A stretch of DNA of 64,000 nt from Tetragonia tetragonoides (Eukaryota; Streptophyta; Magnoliopsida; Caryophyllales; Aizoaceae): the NCBI GenBank assembly GCA_038025085.1, contig CM076141.1:20318501-20382500 (forward strand), in the 5' to 3' direction. Position numbers and translations under genes: made by a program. The notes under the pieces are model-generated. The model searched no databases. It was not told the DNA's origin and was given only the letters and a program-made list of their open reading frames with translations. Below, piece by piece: positions 20,341 to 33,500 of this stretch. Positions within the stretch are counted from its first letter, which is position 1, and every line of letters begins with the position of its first letter.

Positions 20341-23300
20341 ATGATTTCCTGTTCCATGATTGTTACTTCTTGGAATGTTAGGGGGCTTAATGACCCCCTA
20401 AAACAACAAGAGCTTTTGAGCTACTTGCTGAAAAATAAAGTGTGCACTGGTGCCCTTTTGGAAACTAGAGTAAAAGAAAATAAGGCAAAAACCATTCATA
20501 AAGGAGGTTTTATAGATATACTGCACAGTTCAACTATAATTGTCACAGAAACGAAAGAATTTGGATTCTTTGGGATGATACTATTGTTGATTTGCAAATT
20601 TTGGAGGTTACCATGCAAGTCATTCATTGCAAGGCTACTTCTAAAATGAGCAGCCAGAGCTTTCTTGTCTCCTTTATATATGGAGCTAATGATGCAACTC
20701 TAACACGTACACTTTGGAACAATCTCATTCATTACTCTCAACTTGTGAGAGAGCCATGGATCTGCATGGGGGATTTTAATGTCGTTCTCTATTGTGAAGA
20801 ACGATTCAGCTCCTCCCCTCCTGCCCTCAGTGATATTGCGGAATTTGGCGCTTGTTTGCAACAAGCTGGCCTTTCTGATCTGGATTCTACTGGTTGTTTC
20901 TTCACTTGGACAAACAACCAAGATGCTCGTGATAGAGTCTGGTCCAAGATTGACAGGGTCCTTGGTAACTCACACTGGACTATGCAACAGATCAACTCTT
21001 CTGTACAGTTCTTACCCTCATGTATTTCTGACCACTCTCCAGCCGTAGTTAACATTCATGAAAAGCTTCCCTATGAGCCTAAGGCTTTTAGATTTCTGAA
21101 TTGTTGGGCTGATGATCCTCGTTTTATTCCTTTAGTTGAGAAAATTTGGCAAAAACATATACCTGGTTGTAAAATGTACCAACTCACCACTAAGCACAAG
21201 CTTCTTAAAGCTGAGCTGAAAACTCTTAATAGATCTGTTTAATCTCTCTGCTAGAGTACAAAGTGCCCAGCAAGATCTTTTTACTTGCCAAATGCAGCTC
21301 CAACTCTCCCGTGTAGCAGATGACCTTATTGCAAAAGAAAGGCAGTTAAAACAACATTATGTGAAGATGAAGAAAGCTGAACTTAGTGCAAACTACCAGA
21401 GAGCCAAAATCCTTGATATTAGTATGACAGATGAAAACTCGAGCTACTTTCACGCTAAGGTTGCCGCCAAGAGATCAAAGGGGAGAACCAACAACATCAT
21501 TGATAAAGATGGGATATCCAGAAACGATCCTAACTCTGTTAAGGATGCATTTGTGGATTTCTATCAAGATTTGCTTGGTTCATCTAAGAGTGTAGATGAT
21601 TTTGATGAGAAATTGTTTGAAGGGCCTGCCCTCGACGATCTGCAGCAAAATAATCTTCTTCGACCTGTTTCCAAAGATGAAGTTAGAGAGGCTCTGTTCT
21701 CTATAAATGAAAATAAGAGTCCAGGCCCCGATGGTTTCTCCTCTGGGTTTTTCAAGAAGGCCTGGAATGTTATAGGAGATGATTATTGTGCAGCCATTAT
21801 AGATTTTTTCAAGGCAGGACAATTGTTGAAACTAGTCAATGCAACTTTGCTAGTGCTGGTGCCTAAATGTGATATACCCTCAAATGTAGCTGAATATAGG
21901 CCAATTTCCTGCTGCACAGTTATATACAAGACTATAACGAAGATTATCGCAAAAAGGCTTCAGTCAGTTATGGCTTCAATTATCGGAAAAGAACAAGCTG
22001 CTTTCATACAAGGAAGATGCCTCTTTGATAATTCTGCCCTTGCGCATGAGCTGCCACAAAAATATGGTAGAAAACACATATCCCCGAGATCCATTATTAA
22101 GGTGGACATTCGGAAAGCTTTTGATACAGTCAGCTGGAGTTTTTTTAGAGAACATGCTGAAAATTTGTAAGATGCCCGACTCCTTCATAAAGTGGATTAT
22201 GACATGCGTAACCACATCCAAATTTTCTGTTGGCGTTAATGGATCCTCTCATGGGTTTTTTTAGGGTAAGAGGGGTTTGAGGCAAGGTGACCCCTCTCTC
22301 CCTATCTGTTTGTGCTCTGTATGGAGGGGTTGTCAAGATTACTTCGTCAAGCTATACATCAGCCTGGCTACTCCTATCATCCAAAATGCTCGAGGGTTAA
22401 ACTCAACCACCTTATCTTCGCAGACGATCTGCTCATCTTCACTAGGGGAGATGTACCGTCAATTGCAACTGCTACTTCCTGTCTTGATAAGTTCACTGGG
22501 CTCTCTTGGTTTGCAAGCTAATCCCCAAAAAACAAACATATATTTTGGGGGGGGGGGGGGGAGGGGGTTTCATCTCGAGTCAAAGCTGAAATTCTTCATA
22601 ACACAGGATTCATTGAAGGAGAAATGCCTTTCCGCTATCTTGGACTTCCTCTCAGCTCCTCAAGGCTCACCTATGCTATGTTCTCTCCCCTCATAGATAA
22701 GATCAAAGCAAAACTTCACCACTGGAGCACTCACTATCTCTCTTATGGGGGTAGACTGCAATTGATCAACTCTGTATTATTTGGATTGCAAACCTTCTGG
22801 TCTTCTGCTTTCATGTTACCTAAGACAGTCTTAAAGCACATTTCAAAACTTTGCAAAGACTTTCTATGGGGAAATAAGGAGGGGAGCAGGAAAATGGTGT
22901 TTGTCAGTTGGAAAATGCTTTGTAGACCAAAATGTGAAGGAGGGCTCAATATCAAAGAGGCCTTGAGCTGGAACAAGGCACTCATGCTCAAGTGGGTCTG
23001 GAAGCTTCATAAAGGGCCTTATTCAGTTTGGAGTGAATGGATTCGCAAATACAATACCAAAAACTCTTCTGTTTGGGACACACAAGCTCCTCATACTGCC
23101 TCTTTCGCTTGGAAAAGCATTTTGAAGGTCAGAGAGGAATATATACAGCAATTAGGAGGAATAGAATCCGCCAAGCTAACCCTTGAAAACTCGGGGGATA
23201 AGAAGCTTCAAATTCAGAAAGCATATGACACTTTCAGAGAGAAAAGCCCAGCTTGCAACTGGCATAAAACAGTTTGGGAGCCTGCTGCAATGACAAGGCA

Positions 23301-23748
23301 CTCTATCATTGCATGCCTCGCTCTCCTAAATGGGCTTCCCACTATAAATAACCTCTGTAAGAGAGGAATGCAACTGTTTAATAGATGCAGTTTATGTGAG
23401 AAGCAGGAACAAACAATGGAGCACTTATTTTTCAAATGTAAATATTCTGAGTTAGTGTGGCAGCGAACTCTCACGTGGCTGGGAATTCATAGAAAAGCTT
23501 GGAGCTTGCGTCATGAAATCAAGTGGTTTTTCCAGCACAACAAGGGGAAAGCTTGGGAGAAAAAGAAAAGGACGGTTGCTCTCCTTGCTGTCATATATGC
23601 TATATGGACAGAGAGGAACTCCAGGATTTTTAGGAATACAAAATCCACGGTAGAACAAGTTGTAATTAGTGTCAAATACACCGTTAGTATACGGATGTTG
23701 CATAGCAGCTCCAATTTGTTTTCAGATTGCACTGATCTCTTAGGATGA
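20341..23748 (+). pseudogene. LINE ORF2: endonuclease, reverse transcriptase, zf-RVT, frameshifted
   Basis: Domains lie in order but in several frames. Endonuclease (20356-21060) shows SWNVRGLNDP, WICMGDFNVVL and SDHSPAVV. Reverse transcriptase (about 21700-22520) shows NKSPGPDGFSSGFF, YRPISCCTVIYK, KVDIRKAFDTVSW and FADDLLIF, the catalytic box. The thumb and zf-RVT region (22624-23748) is open and contains HWSTHYLSYGGRLQLINSV and CSLCEKQEQTMEHLFFKC. Frame changes occur near 20555, 21245, 22165-22320 and 22550. The last is at a 12-14 base G-run (about 22548-22567). No RNase H domain is present. Confidence 0.82.
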
Positions 23749-23912
23749 TTCTCTGTATGTAACCATGTCTTTTTTTTGTAATGGCTTTTGCAGGCTATAC
23801 CCTGTAGCTTGTACTTGGACAGTTCAAGGGGTACCACATTGGTATCCTTTGGAGGATAGAATGATAAAATCTTACCATTTTCCAAAAAAAAAAAAAAATG
23901 TTGTTTAGTTAT

Positions 23913-24497
23913 GTGTAGTAATTAAAACAAATTTTGTAATGTTTGTAAATTATTTTTTTGTGATGTTAATTTTATGATCTTGAACTTGAAGTAATTGCAA
24001 ACTTTGTCACATAAATTTTTGAAAAATTAGATTACTATGTCAAGAGCAGTAAGAACACAATATAATTTTTCTTTCGATGTAGTTAAGATCTTGAAAAGAT
24101 GTTAGATAATATGCAAGTAATGTAATATAGGCCTTAGTGTTTTGTTCACTAATAAATAATTAAGATTCCTATATTTTAAGAAAACGAAATGATGCCAGAG
24201 ACAAAAAAGACAATGGACATTAATAACAAAGGGGGTCATAATCACATGGATACAAACTCTTTATTTTGTGTTACAGTGAGCTAGCAAGGAGGGAAATTGT
24301 TATTTCGGTGTAAATCAGAATCTTAAATTATTAAAAAGATTTCAATTAATCTAAGTTTAAAAGAACTTATGATCATAAATTAAAAACTTAGATGTTTTTA
24401 TAGTAAAATTAAGAATATAAAAGCCATTTATTAATCGTTAAGTTACTACATATGGATACAACAAAGGATAATATCTGAAATGTTGTCTTCTTGTGAC
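23913..24497. other. AT-rich intergenic sequence, no gene seen
   Basis: Nothing recognisable apart from AT-rich low-complexity sequence. Confidence 0.4.
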
Positions 24498-24560
24498 CAG
24501 TGGCGGAGCCAAGATTTTTTTCATAAGGGGGGCCGAAAAGCACCAAATGTACTACTTCGC
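24498..24560 (+). mobile_element. hAT-type terminus, single end
   Basis: CAGTGGCGGAGCCAAGATTTT followed by AAGGGGGGCCGAAAAGC is a widespread hAT-type element end and shares its tip with the MITE at 9116. The opposite TCCGCCACTG end is absent before 25086, so the element is truncated. Confidence 0.4.
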
Positions 24561-24964
24561 ACTCAAGTAAACGTTTCGTGATTAGATAAATTAAAAAATT
24601 ATTTTCATTGTACATTAAAATCAATTAGCTTTTTTTTAAAGAGTAATCAATTAGCTTATTTGTGGTTTTGGTAGGGTACCAAAAATAGGAGGATAATTTG
24701 TGACTAAAGAAAATAGGATGCAAACTAAAACGGAAAACAAAAATAAAACTTACTTGCAAGATTTGCAACATTTACGAAGGAAAAAAAAAAAGAGAAATGG
24801 GGAAAAAAGGACAAAAGAAATAAAAGAAAAGTGCAATACAATGGTCCAAGTGAGGTTTGGACCTGGGAGCACTAGAATTATGTAGCAAAGTAAATGATCA
24901 GAAGACCACCAAAGCAAGTAAGATGTTGTGATTCTATGACACAAACAAAATTTGAAAACCAATA
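24561..24964. other. AT-rich sequence, no gene seen
   Basis: A-rich stretches (24770-24840) without coding or structural signals. Confidence 0.4.
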
Positions 24965-25086
24965 AGTGGTTAGTGTGAGTGGTTCGGCACTCTCATCCCT
25001 TAAGCAAGGTCGAGGGTTCGAATCTTGTGAATGGAGAAATCATTTAGTGGGAGCACTTTACCCATTCGTGGGCCGACCCGGTGCTA
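24965..25086 (+). mobile_element. tRNA-derived SINE, 3' end lost
   Basis: AGTGTGAGTGGTTCGG (A-box region) is followed by GAGGGTTCGAATCTTG, a near-perfect pol III B box (GGTTCGAATC). The element ends abruptly where the LTR begins at 25087, so the gypsy element appears to have inserted into or next to it. Confidence 0.65.
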
Positions 25087-25652
25087 TGATACCCCAATAT
25101 TTTCTATAATTGTAATATCGATCTATAATTCTTTTATAAATAGTTTCGAAGATTTAAATCGTATATTTATATAACGATTCGATTTACTCAAATTAAGCCA
25201 TAATAATATTAATTATTATTATGGGAATTTCGTGATTTATAATTATCAAATTGAGGGATTTAATTAAAATAGTTTTGTATATGAATAAGATTTATTCATA
25301 TTGTTTTAATTAGTTTTAATTAGCATTTAATTGATTTTAATTATTTTTAATTAGCAATTAAATCAAAAAATTAATCCTAGGTCTATTAGGTTTTGACTTT
25401 CATTGACTAGAGACCTGTATAAGCCATGAGATGGGCCAATTGATCAGTTTACAAAAACTGAGCCAAAACCTCACAATTTTTCTCTCTCTCTCACGGTACA
25501 CTCTCTCCTGTCTCTCTCTCTCTCCAAACCGCACGCACACACTCTCTCTCTCCTCCCCCTTGCTCGGCCGCCAGTCGCCGGAGTACCACCAGGCCACCAC
25601 CAGGTGAGCCGCTCTCCCCCTCTCCTTCTTTCTCTCTCTCTCTCTCTCTTTT

Positions 25653-25714
<62 letters not shown>

Positions 25715-25851
25715 CGTGCTCTGTTTTCCCCCTCCCATGTTTTGCTGAGTAGCGACTGTCGCGCCACCGCTGCGCCACCAGGCCGCACCTGGATGGTCGC
25801 CAGCGAGTGGCTGACATGGCGGGGTCCTCCTCGTCGCTCCTCCCTCTCTCA

Positions 25852-25894
<43 letters not shown>

Positions 25895-27770
25895 GCACTT
25901 TCTTTCGCTCTCTCTCACCTCCATCGCCGGCACTCCGGCGAGCCACCGCCGACCATGGTGGTCGGTGGATGGTGCTCTTGGTGATGGGCTAGGTCGTGGG
26001 TCCCGATGCTTGGTGTATCACGGCCTAGACTCGAAAAACCGATTAGGGTTTCGTTTAATAATTTCGTTTTAATTAATTTCGTATTTTTCAGTATTTTCCG
26101 ATAATGTTTTTTATTTTTCTGTACTCGTTTGGAGTTTGAATCCGGATTTTTGAAAGCCTATATTGATTGAAATAAATCAAAAAATTTAAATAAAATATTA
26201 AATAAATATTTTATTACTTTTTGGATTTTCGTATTTACTGATTATGTCTCTGTAATTATTTTTAATTAGGACCAAACGGACAAGCGTGATCGGGTTGTGA
26301 TTAACAAGGTTACCTACTACGTAGTGAGCGTTTGTTAGGTAAGTTATTGTGTCTACCTCTTTCCAAAGCCCCATCAAAACTATTTTGATGTGTTATGTGC
26401 CATTTGAATATTATTGTGAGTTTAATATGCGAAGCATGATTAAATTATATCGTCACTAGTTATGAGAATTAAAAATATATTCTTCACTGTAAATATGAAT
26501 TATATTGAGTATGATAAGTTTATGAAGTTTCGTTAATTAATTAGTTCATATGCTAATTATCGAGCATGTATGGCAATGGGAATTTCTAATATTATTATGA
26601 TATAATATACATGCTATTTGGAATGGGTTATTATTGAGTGCTAATGAGCACCTATTATACTTGGATGGATTATTTTTTGAAAGTGTAATTTTGGATATCA
26701 TGATTTACTGCCGAAGTGCTGCCAAAAATTCGTTAGACATATGTAAAGCATGATTATGTTAATATGCCTTTATGTCGTTATCGTCGTTATTATTATTCAT
26801 TATTATGAGCATGAAATGAAGTAGTATGTCGTGGTCTCGTTGTACCACTAGGTCAATCAATGAAAATATGTGAATTGAATTTATAAAAGAGAATAAGACT
26901 CCTAATGGATCCCTAGGAGTAGTCGAGCAATCGAGACTCATCTAATTGATGTAGTCTAGGGATGCGTGATTCCCAAGTTACTTATTATGAACACCTCGTA
27001 GTGTGTTCGGGATGGATCATTCCCCATCGTTTAATTCTCTATATATCGATTATTATGTTAGAGGTAGTGTGAGTATACACTAGAGTAAGTCCATGGCATG
27101 TCTATATCTATCTATGAACAGTATGGGTAATCGCTGTTCTATTCGCTCTCTTATTTCTCTAATAAAGATGGTTAATCTGTTTGTGTTCGAATGATCACTA
27201 AAGCAAGAATTGCATGTAATTGAATGTTGAGTTTGCGTGTGCTTGATTGTATGACTACTTGTGCATGCAAATGAATTTCAATGATTCTTCTAAAAACCCA
27301 GGTAAGGTTTGCGAAAGTGTTTTTACTGGGTATGGACGACGTTTATTCAGTTTATCTGATTTTTGTTTTCTTTTGTTTCTTCTCTTTTCTTCTGTACCTT
27401 GTTTCCGTCAAGGAAACCAAAGTGCAGGTGTAGCTGAGTGAGGACGATAGCTTAAAGTTTAAACGTGGGCTGTTTCTCTAGACTTATGATTTATTTTGGA
27501 TTATGGGCTTTTTGGTTTGTGCCCTTGAAGGCAAAGTTGTAATAATACTTTAATGACTTAAGTTCACTTGATAGACAACTCTGATATTAATGTTTAGTTT
27601 GTTTAGATGCTTCCTTTGATACCTAGTTTTTCCTTTCTGCTTAGCATTTATTCCTTAGCGATAAATGTTGCAGTAACTACTCCCGGGTTTGGGATGGTAC
27701 AGCGGTGTCGCGTCGTGGATAGTGACGTCGATAGTTCCCAGGAACTCGTTGTAAATTCGGGGGTGTTACA
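25087..27770 (+). repeat. 5' LTR (2684 bp)
   Basis: It begins TGATACCCCAATATTTTC and ends GGGTGTTACA. The first ~1.1 kb aligns with 34516-35660. It contains long CT microsatellites (about 25618-25710 and 25850-25893) and a TATAAGCC word near 25415. The 5 bp preceding it (25082-25086) are TGCTA; the matching 3' flank is lost. Confidence 0.88.
25484..25925. repeat. CT/GA microsatellite clusters in the 5' LTR
   Basis: Several runs of CT dinucleotides are separated by GC-rich, non-repetitive pieces (for example 25740-25840). The same arrangement recurs in the 3' LTR with different run lengths. Confidence 0.9.
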
Positions 27771-27772
27771 AA

Positions 27773-27790
27773 TGGTATCAGAGCCCTAGG
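27773..27790 (+). other. Primer-binding site (initiator tRNA-Met)
   Basis: TGGTATCAGAGCC lies two bases after the LTR end. It is complementary to the 3' end of the initiator methionine tRNA, the usual primer of plant LTR elements. Confidence 0.92.
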
Positions 27791-27961
27791 TTTAAAAGGT
27801 TACATAGGTTTAATAAATTAATTAATAAAGATTAGTTTCATATTGGGAAAAATAAAATATAATTAAAGCCGTTGAGCGTAGTAGTCCTAGAAGTTAGGAA
27901 TTACTTGAAATCACCTTAATTGTGATTTAAATGTTCTTATTGTATGATTGCCCTTTTGTAG

Positions 27962-28960
27962 ATGGCAATTACTCGTTTGACAGCGATGAAGTCGACTAGA
28001 GGTAGAAAACTGCGAGCGATGAACGTTGCACCCGAGAACGAGGTGGAATACGTAGACATCTCTAACAGCGAGCCAACGCACGATGAGCGTGACGAGGCCG
28101 CACCCAAGCCCGAGGCGCATGGCAATGGCGCACAAGAACTCGAGGTGGACCAACCCGCGCACGAGGATCGAGATGATGACGTTCCAATCGAGCCTAACCA
28201 TGACTTGGAAGCTAATGAGGATCCTGAGTCTGAAGAGGAACCTACTGAGTCCGAACCTCAAGCTGACGATACTCCTGCTGACGAGCCAAGTGTGGAGCCT
28301 AACTCTGTCGATTTAGAGATGCAATTTGAGTATGGAGGTGGTGTCCCTGATTCACCTAGCATGCCAGACTTGGAGGATATTGGTGATGCAAGCGGCAACA
28401 ACTCTGTACCTCCTTCGCCTCCTGCTGATGTGTCTCCTCCTGTGGAGCCTTTCTTTGCCACTGATGCCGAGCTAGATGACATCCGTCCCTACATCGATTG
28501 CGCATACACTACGATCGAGCGTTATGAATACGAGAATCGTACGAGGATACACCAAGGTTTCTGGGTAGAACTCTTACTAGTTGGCTTACCCAACATGCAT
28601 CCTTGGAGAGGTCTCAAGGAGAAGTTTGACGATGTGGTACTGAGGAGTGGCTACATCAACGACGAGAAGTACGGCAAAGGCAACCGTTGGGCGCTGAGTT
28701 CTTAGGGTGTTGGCAATGAGCTATGCTTGTCCGAGTTCGAATGGAAGGTTAACCACGTCTTGGTGCCTGGACCGAAGGACATCTGCGAGAGCTGCTGTTC
28801 AAAGAAGCGCAAGCTTGTGGACAACTTTAGAAGGCGCTTCATGCCTCAGAAGTTCAAAGGTGACGAACATCCATACACTCCATGTAGGGAAGTGAAGCCA
28901 AGGAGGGATGATGATGATGATACGCCTCCCGGATCGAAGCAAAACCCAGTTGCTGTTTAG
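27962..28960 (+). pseudogene. Extra acidic ORF between 5' LTR and gag, one in-frame stop
   Basis: A single frame of 333 codons is interrupted only by TAG at 28703. The first ~190 residues are rich in D, E and P (for example EDPESEEEPTESEPQADD). The C-terminal part is less biased, with YIDCAYTTIERYEYENRTR, PNMHPWRGLKEKFDD, a CESCC cluster and a basic KKRKL word. No known domain is recognised. Accessory ORFs before gag are established for Ogre elements but are not a standard part of Tekay/Del elements. The ATG follows TTGCCCTTTTGTAG, which resembles a splice acceptor. Confidence 0.7.
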
Positions 28961-29645
28961 CTATTTTGTTGGCTAGATTTAGCAGTTTTGTTTAGAAACA
29001 TTTCATTTTTTTGATGGCCCTGCGTGGTCAAGTTTGGTGTGGTGTGTAGTTGCCCAAGCAACAAATATTTATGACTCTTATTCATTTTGCAATCTTTTTT
29101 ATTGCAAAACTATTTCATTTGATTATATCAAAGTCGTTGTGATTTGTTTATATCATTGTCGTTGTCACATATTTGCATGGTTGACTAAAAGCATGAATGC
29201 TATCTCTTATCGTCGTGACATGATTGGAAATCCATGTCAAAATTTATGGCAAATTTTTGTTGAGCATTATAAACTCTTTTGTGAGCCAAGTGCTAAAGCA
29301 TATCAATGTGATTAAGTGTGATTGTCTATTGCCTACTAAAATAGTATGGAGCCTCTTTATGTGCATTATGAACATATTTGTCTATCCATGTGACATGTAT
29401 GTGTCTGAAGTGTATTATATGCCTATCGAACGATTATGCATGAGAACTAAGAACAATAAAGCAAGTATGTTGCTTAGACCTACAATGTAAGGTCGATCCT
29501 CTCGAAACTTATATGCTATATGCTAAATGTCAAGAGAAAGGTTTCAATTACAACCTATTTCTCTGAATTAGACCTTAATGGGTCGAGATGTGCAAATTAT
29601 GTGAATGATGTTTATACCATTACTTTTATATTCTCAGATCACGAA
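28961..29645 (+). other. Spacer between accessory ORF and gag, intron-like 3' end
   Basis: An AT-rich spacer with no conserved frame. It ends in ACTTTTATATTCTCAG at about 29623-29638, a strong acceptor-like signal eight bases before the gag ATG. A donor was not pinned down. Confidence 0.45.
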
Positions 29646-30561
29646 ATGACAACCAATGCCGATAGAATTGCACGACTCGAGGATGGTCTGACCGACGTGG
29701 TCGAGATCATGGCACGACAAATGGCACGCCAAGAAGAGATGGAAACCGCACAAGCCTCTGCAGCGCGTAGTTTTTGAGATTTTGACGCTCTTAAACCTCC
29801 TACGTTCGAAGGTGGTGCTGATCCAACTAAACTAGAGACTTGGATCATTGAGTTTGAGAAGTTGTTCCTGGCTACAAGTCGACCTAACAACATGAAGGTT
29901 AGCTCTGCGACGTATTATCTGAAGGGCGAGGCCAATATGTGGTGGAACGATGTGCAAACGGACTTGCTTGCAACGCCGAACTATAATTGGGATCGCTTTA
30001 AGGAATCCATTCGTGCTAGATTTTATCCTAGTGCTCTACGATGCCTTAAGCAGCGTGAGTTTGAAGGGTTAAGCCAAGACAAGTTGTCTGTGGCCGAGTA
30101 CGCTGCCAAGTTCAATGAGCTTGCAGTCTTTGCTCCTAATCTGCTGACAAGTGAAGCTGAACGAATCGAAAGGTTCGAGGATGGACTTAAATGGGACATT
30201 CAACGCTTTGTCGCTGGACAATCCGTCACTTTTCAGGAATCTTATGATAAGGCCCTGAACCAGGAGAGGATTGTTGGACGTCGTGACACGCATTTGGGAA
30301 AGAACAAGCGCGGCGAAGGCAATCCATCGCACTCGAACAATGGCGACAAGAGGCCAAGGCCTAATGGCAACAACAACTACCAAGGTGGTCAGAACCACAA
30401 TGCGAATTGAAATCTTGACTCGAATAGTCATCGAGCTATGATAATGGCTAGAAGGAATACGCCTTGTACTCGCTGTAACAAGACGCATGCTTGTAAGAAC
30501 TGTCGAGGTGACGTGTTGCACTGCTATGAATGCAACAAGCCGGGTCACAAAGCTTCTGAAT
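29646..30561 (+). pseudogene. gag: capsid-like and CCHC nucleocapsid
   Basis: The frame starts at ATG 29646 and continues without shift into pol. It contains stops at 29775 and 30408. The gag core has PPTFEGGADPTKLETWI, YYLKGEANMWW and FKESIRARFYP, the retrotransposon gag family signature (capsid). It ends in CYECNKPGHKASEC, a CCHC knuckle at about 30520-30561 that would bind element RNA. A first cysteine cluster (CTRCNKTHACKNC) precedes it. Confidence 0.85.
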
Positions 30562-33500
30562 GTTGGAGCCGAGGTAGGAATGGTAATGGGCAGAACCGCG
30601 ATGACAACTACAATCGTGGTGGGAATAAGAATGGCTATCGTGGTAATGGTGGTAACTACTGTGGAAACGGGGGTCACAACAACAACAACAACAACAACCG
30701 CAACAACGCTACTCCTACTGTGAACAACCAGGTACAAGCTCCTGCTACTGCAAATACCGCGCCGAACAACAACAACAACAATAGAGGGGTTAATGGCAGA
30801 ATTTTTGTGATGAATCGCAATGAGGCAGAAGCAAATCCGAACGTAATTGCTGATACTTTTCTTGTTATTTCTTTTCCCGCTTTTGTTTTGTTTGATAGTG
30901 GTGCATCTCATTCTTTTCTTTCTAAGAGCTTTGCATCTAAGATAGGCCTAGAACCTAGTTCAGTGTATAGGGCGAACATTACGATACCAAATGGGGTGAA
31001 TGTAAATTGTAATTCGTTGTACGAGAAGTGTTCGATTAAGATCGCTGATTCCGAGCTACCTGCTGATTTGATTCAGTTCGAATTGGGTGATTTTGACGTT
31101 ATCTTGGGAATGAATTGGTTGTACAAGTATAGGGCTAAGATAGAGTGCTTCGAACAACGCGTTTCTTTGCGAGGACCTAAAGGTAAGAGGATCACTTACC
31201 GTGGAGTTGTGTTCAAGCCTAAGCTGAAGTTGATGGCGACAATGAAGGTTAAAGAGTGCGTGACTAAGGGTGAAGCGATTTATCTTTGTCATGTGGTGGA
31301 TACGAGTCGCGAGACGGAAGTTCCGCAACCTATTCCTGTAGTTTCTGAGTACGCTGACGTTTTTCCCGAAGAGATTCTCGGAATGCCTTCACAACTCATT
31401 ATCGACTTCACGATCGACCTTGCTCCAGGTTCTGCACCAATTTCGAAAGCACTGTATCGTATGGCACCTGCTGAGATGAAGGAACTGAAAACGCAACTAG
31501 AGGATTTGTTAGAAAAGGAAACATACGTCCGAGTGTATCGCCTTGGGGTGCTCCTGTTTTGTTTGTACGAAAGAAGGATAGTAGTATGAGACTGTGCATT
31601 GACTATCGCGAGTTGAACAAGATCACGATCAAGAATCGGTACCCGTTTCCCAGAATTGACGATCTGTTTGACCAATTGCGTGGAGCGTCTATTTTCTCAA
31701 AGATAGATTTACGATCAGGATACCATCAATTGAGAATTTCCGAGCCTGATATTGCAAAGACAACGTTTAGGACGAGGTATGGGCATTACAAGTTCACTGT
31801 GATGCCTTTTTGGGTTGGTGAATGCGCTTGCAAAATTTATGGACTTGATGAACCGTACGTTCCAGCCTTACCTAGACCAGTTTGTTTTAGTCTTTATTGA
31901 TGATATTCTGGTTTACTCGAAGAACGCCGAGGAGCATGAACAACATTTACGTACTGTCTTGGAGATTCTGCGAAGACATCAACTTTACGCCAAGTTGTCT
32001 AAGTGTGAGTTTTGGCTAGACACGGTATCTTTCTTAGGACACGTGGTATCTAAGGATGTAGTGGCCGTAGATCTAGAGAAGATTCGAGCTGTTACAGATT
32101 GGCTAAGACCGACGACCGTGACCAAAGTTTGGAGTTTTCTTGGACTTGCTGGCTACTATAGACGATTTGTAGAGGGTTTTTCAAAGATTGCGCAGCCAAT
32201 CATGAATTTGATGAAGAAAACAACAAAGTTTGTATGGTCTGACAAGTGTGAGACTGCTTTCCAAGAGTTGAAGAAACGTCTTACAAGCGCTCCTATTTTG
32301 ACATTGTCGTCAGGAACAGAAGGTTATGAGGTTTACAGTGACGCGTCTAAGCATGGCTTAGGGTGTGTTCTGATGCAACACGGAAAGGTCATGGCTTACG
32401 CCTCACGACAACTGAAGAAGCACGAGGATAACTATCCTACTCACGATCTGGAACTTGCTGCTGTCGTATTCGCATTGAAGATTTGGCAAAACTACCTATA
32501 TGGTTCCGCAGTCAAGATGTTCACTGATCACAAGAGTCTCAAGTACATCTTTACATAGAAAGAGTTGAACATTCGCCAAAGGAGATGGCTAGAACTTATG
32601 ATGGAGTACGACATTGATATTCAGTACCATTAGGGTAAAGCGAACGTGGTCGCTGATGCTTTGAGTAGGAAGACTCGACATACCTTAAATACTGCTTTAG
32701 TACTTCCTAACAAGATCATACGTGACTTGCAAAGGCTCGAGGTGGAGATTGTGTTTCAAGGTGACGTTCAGTGTACCTTAGCACATATGACTGTTTGACC
32801 AACGTTACTCGAGGAGATCAAAGATAGACAGAGTGGTGATGAGGATCTTCAGCGGATTCTAAACCACAAAGACGAAGGTAGGTCCGAGGACTTCAGTTTG
32901 GGCCAAGGTTGAATTTTGAGATTTCGAGAACGTGTTTGTGTACCCAATGACCCAGTTATCAAAAGTCAGATTCTGGGTGAAGCTCATAATATGCTGTATT
33001 CTGTACATCCTGGTGGAGACAAGCTTTACAAAGATCTTCGCTAAGTGTTCTGGTGGAAGGGAATGAAACAAGAAGTCGCTGAGTTTCTAGCGAAGTGTTT
33101 GACATGTCAGAAAGTCAAGATCGAGCACAAGAGACCGGGTGGAATGGTACAATCACTGGAAGTCCTTACTTGGAAATGGAATTTGATTTCTATGGATTTT
33201 GTCATGGGTTTACCTTTGACACAGAAGAAGAACAACGCCATTTGGGTGGTTGTAGATCATTTGACGAAGGTCGGAGATTCATCCCAATGGATGACATGTG
33301 GGAAATGGAGAAACTGGCTGACGCGTACGTCAAGGAGGTCATGAGACTTCATGGTGTACCTGAAGATATTGTTTCTGATAGAGACTCGAGATTTCTCTCT
33401 AACTTCTGGCAGAAATTACAAGAAGCTTTCGGAAGCAAATTGAAGTTTAATACCGCTTTTCATCCTAAAACAGATGGCCAGACGGAAAGAACAATCCAGA

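Larger units (their letters stand above)
18806..23900 (+). mobile_element. Full-length mutated LINE with 12-bp target-site duplication
   Basis: TTGTTTAGTTAT occurs at 18794-18805 and again at 23901-23912 immediately after the poly(A) (about 23884-23898). The element holds a short 5' UTR, ORF1, ORF2 and a 3' UTR in the standard order for L1-clade plant LINEs. Several stops and frameshifts show that it is inactive. Confidence 0.88.

Noticed and set aside
25400..25984. Long frames in CT/GA-rich DNA encoding repeats of RE/ER or SL
   Set aside because: They are translations of a CT dinucleotide microsatellite in the LTR, found on both strands, with no non-repetitive domain.
30069..30911. 280-residue minus-strand frame opposite gag
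   Set aside because: It is a shadow of the gag frame, made long by the asparagine-codon repeats on the other strand; composition is V/T/I-biased with no domain.
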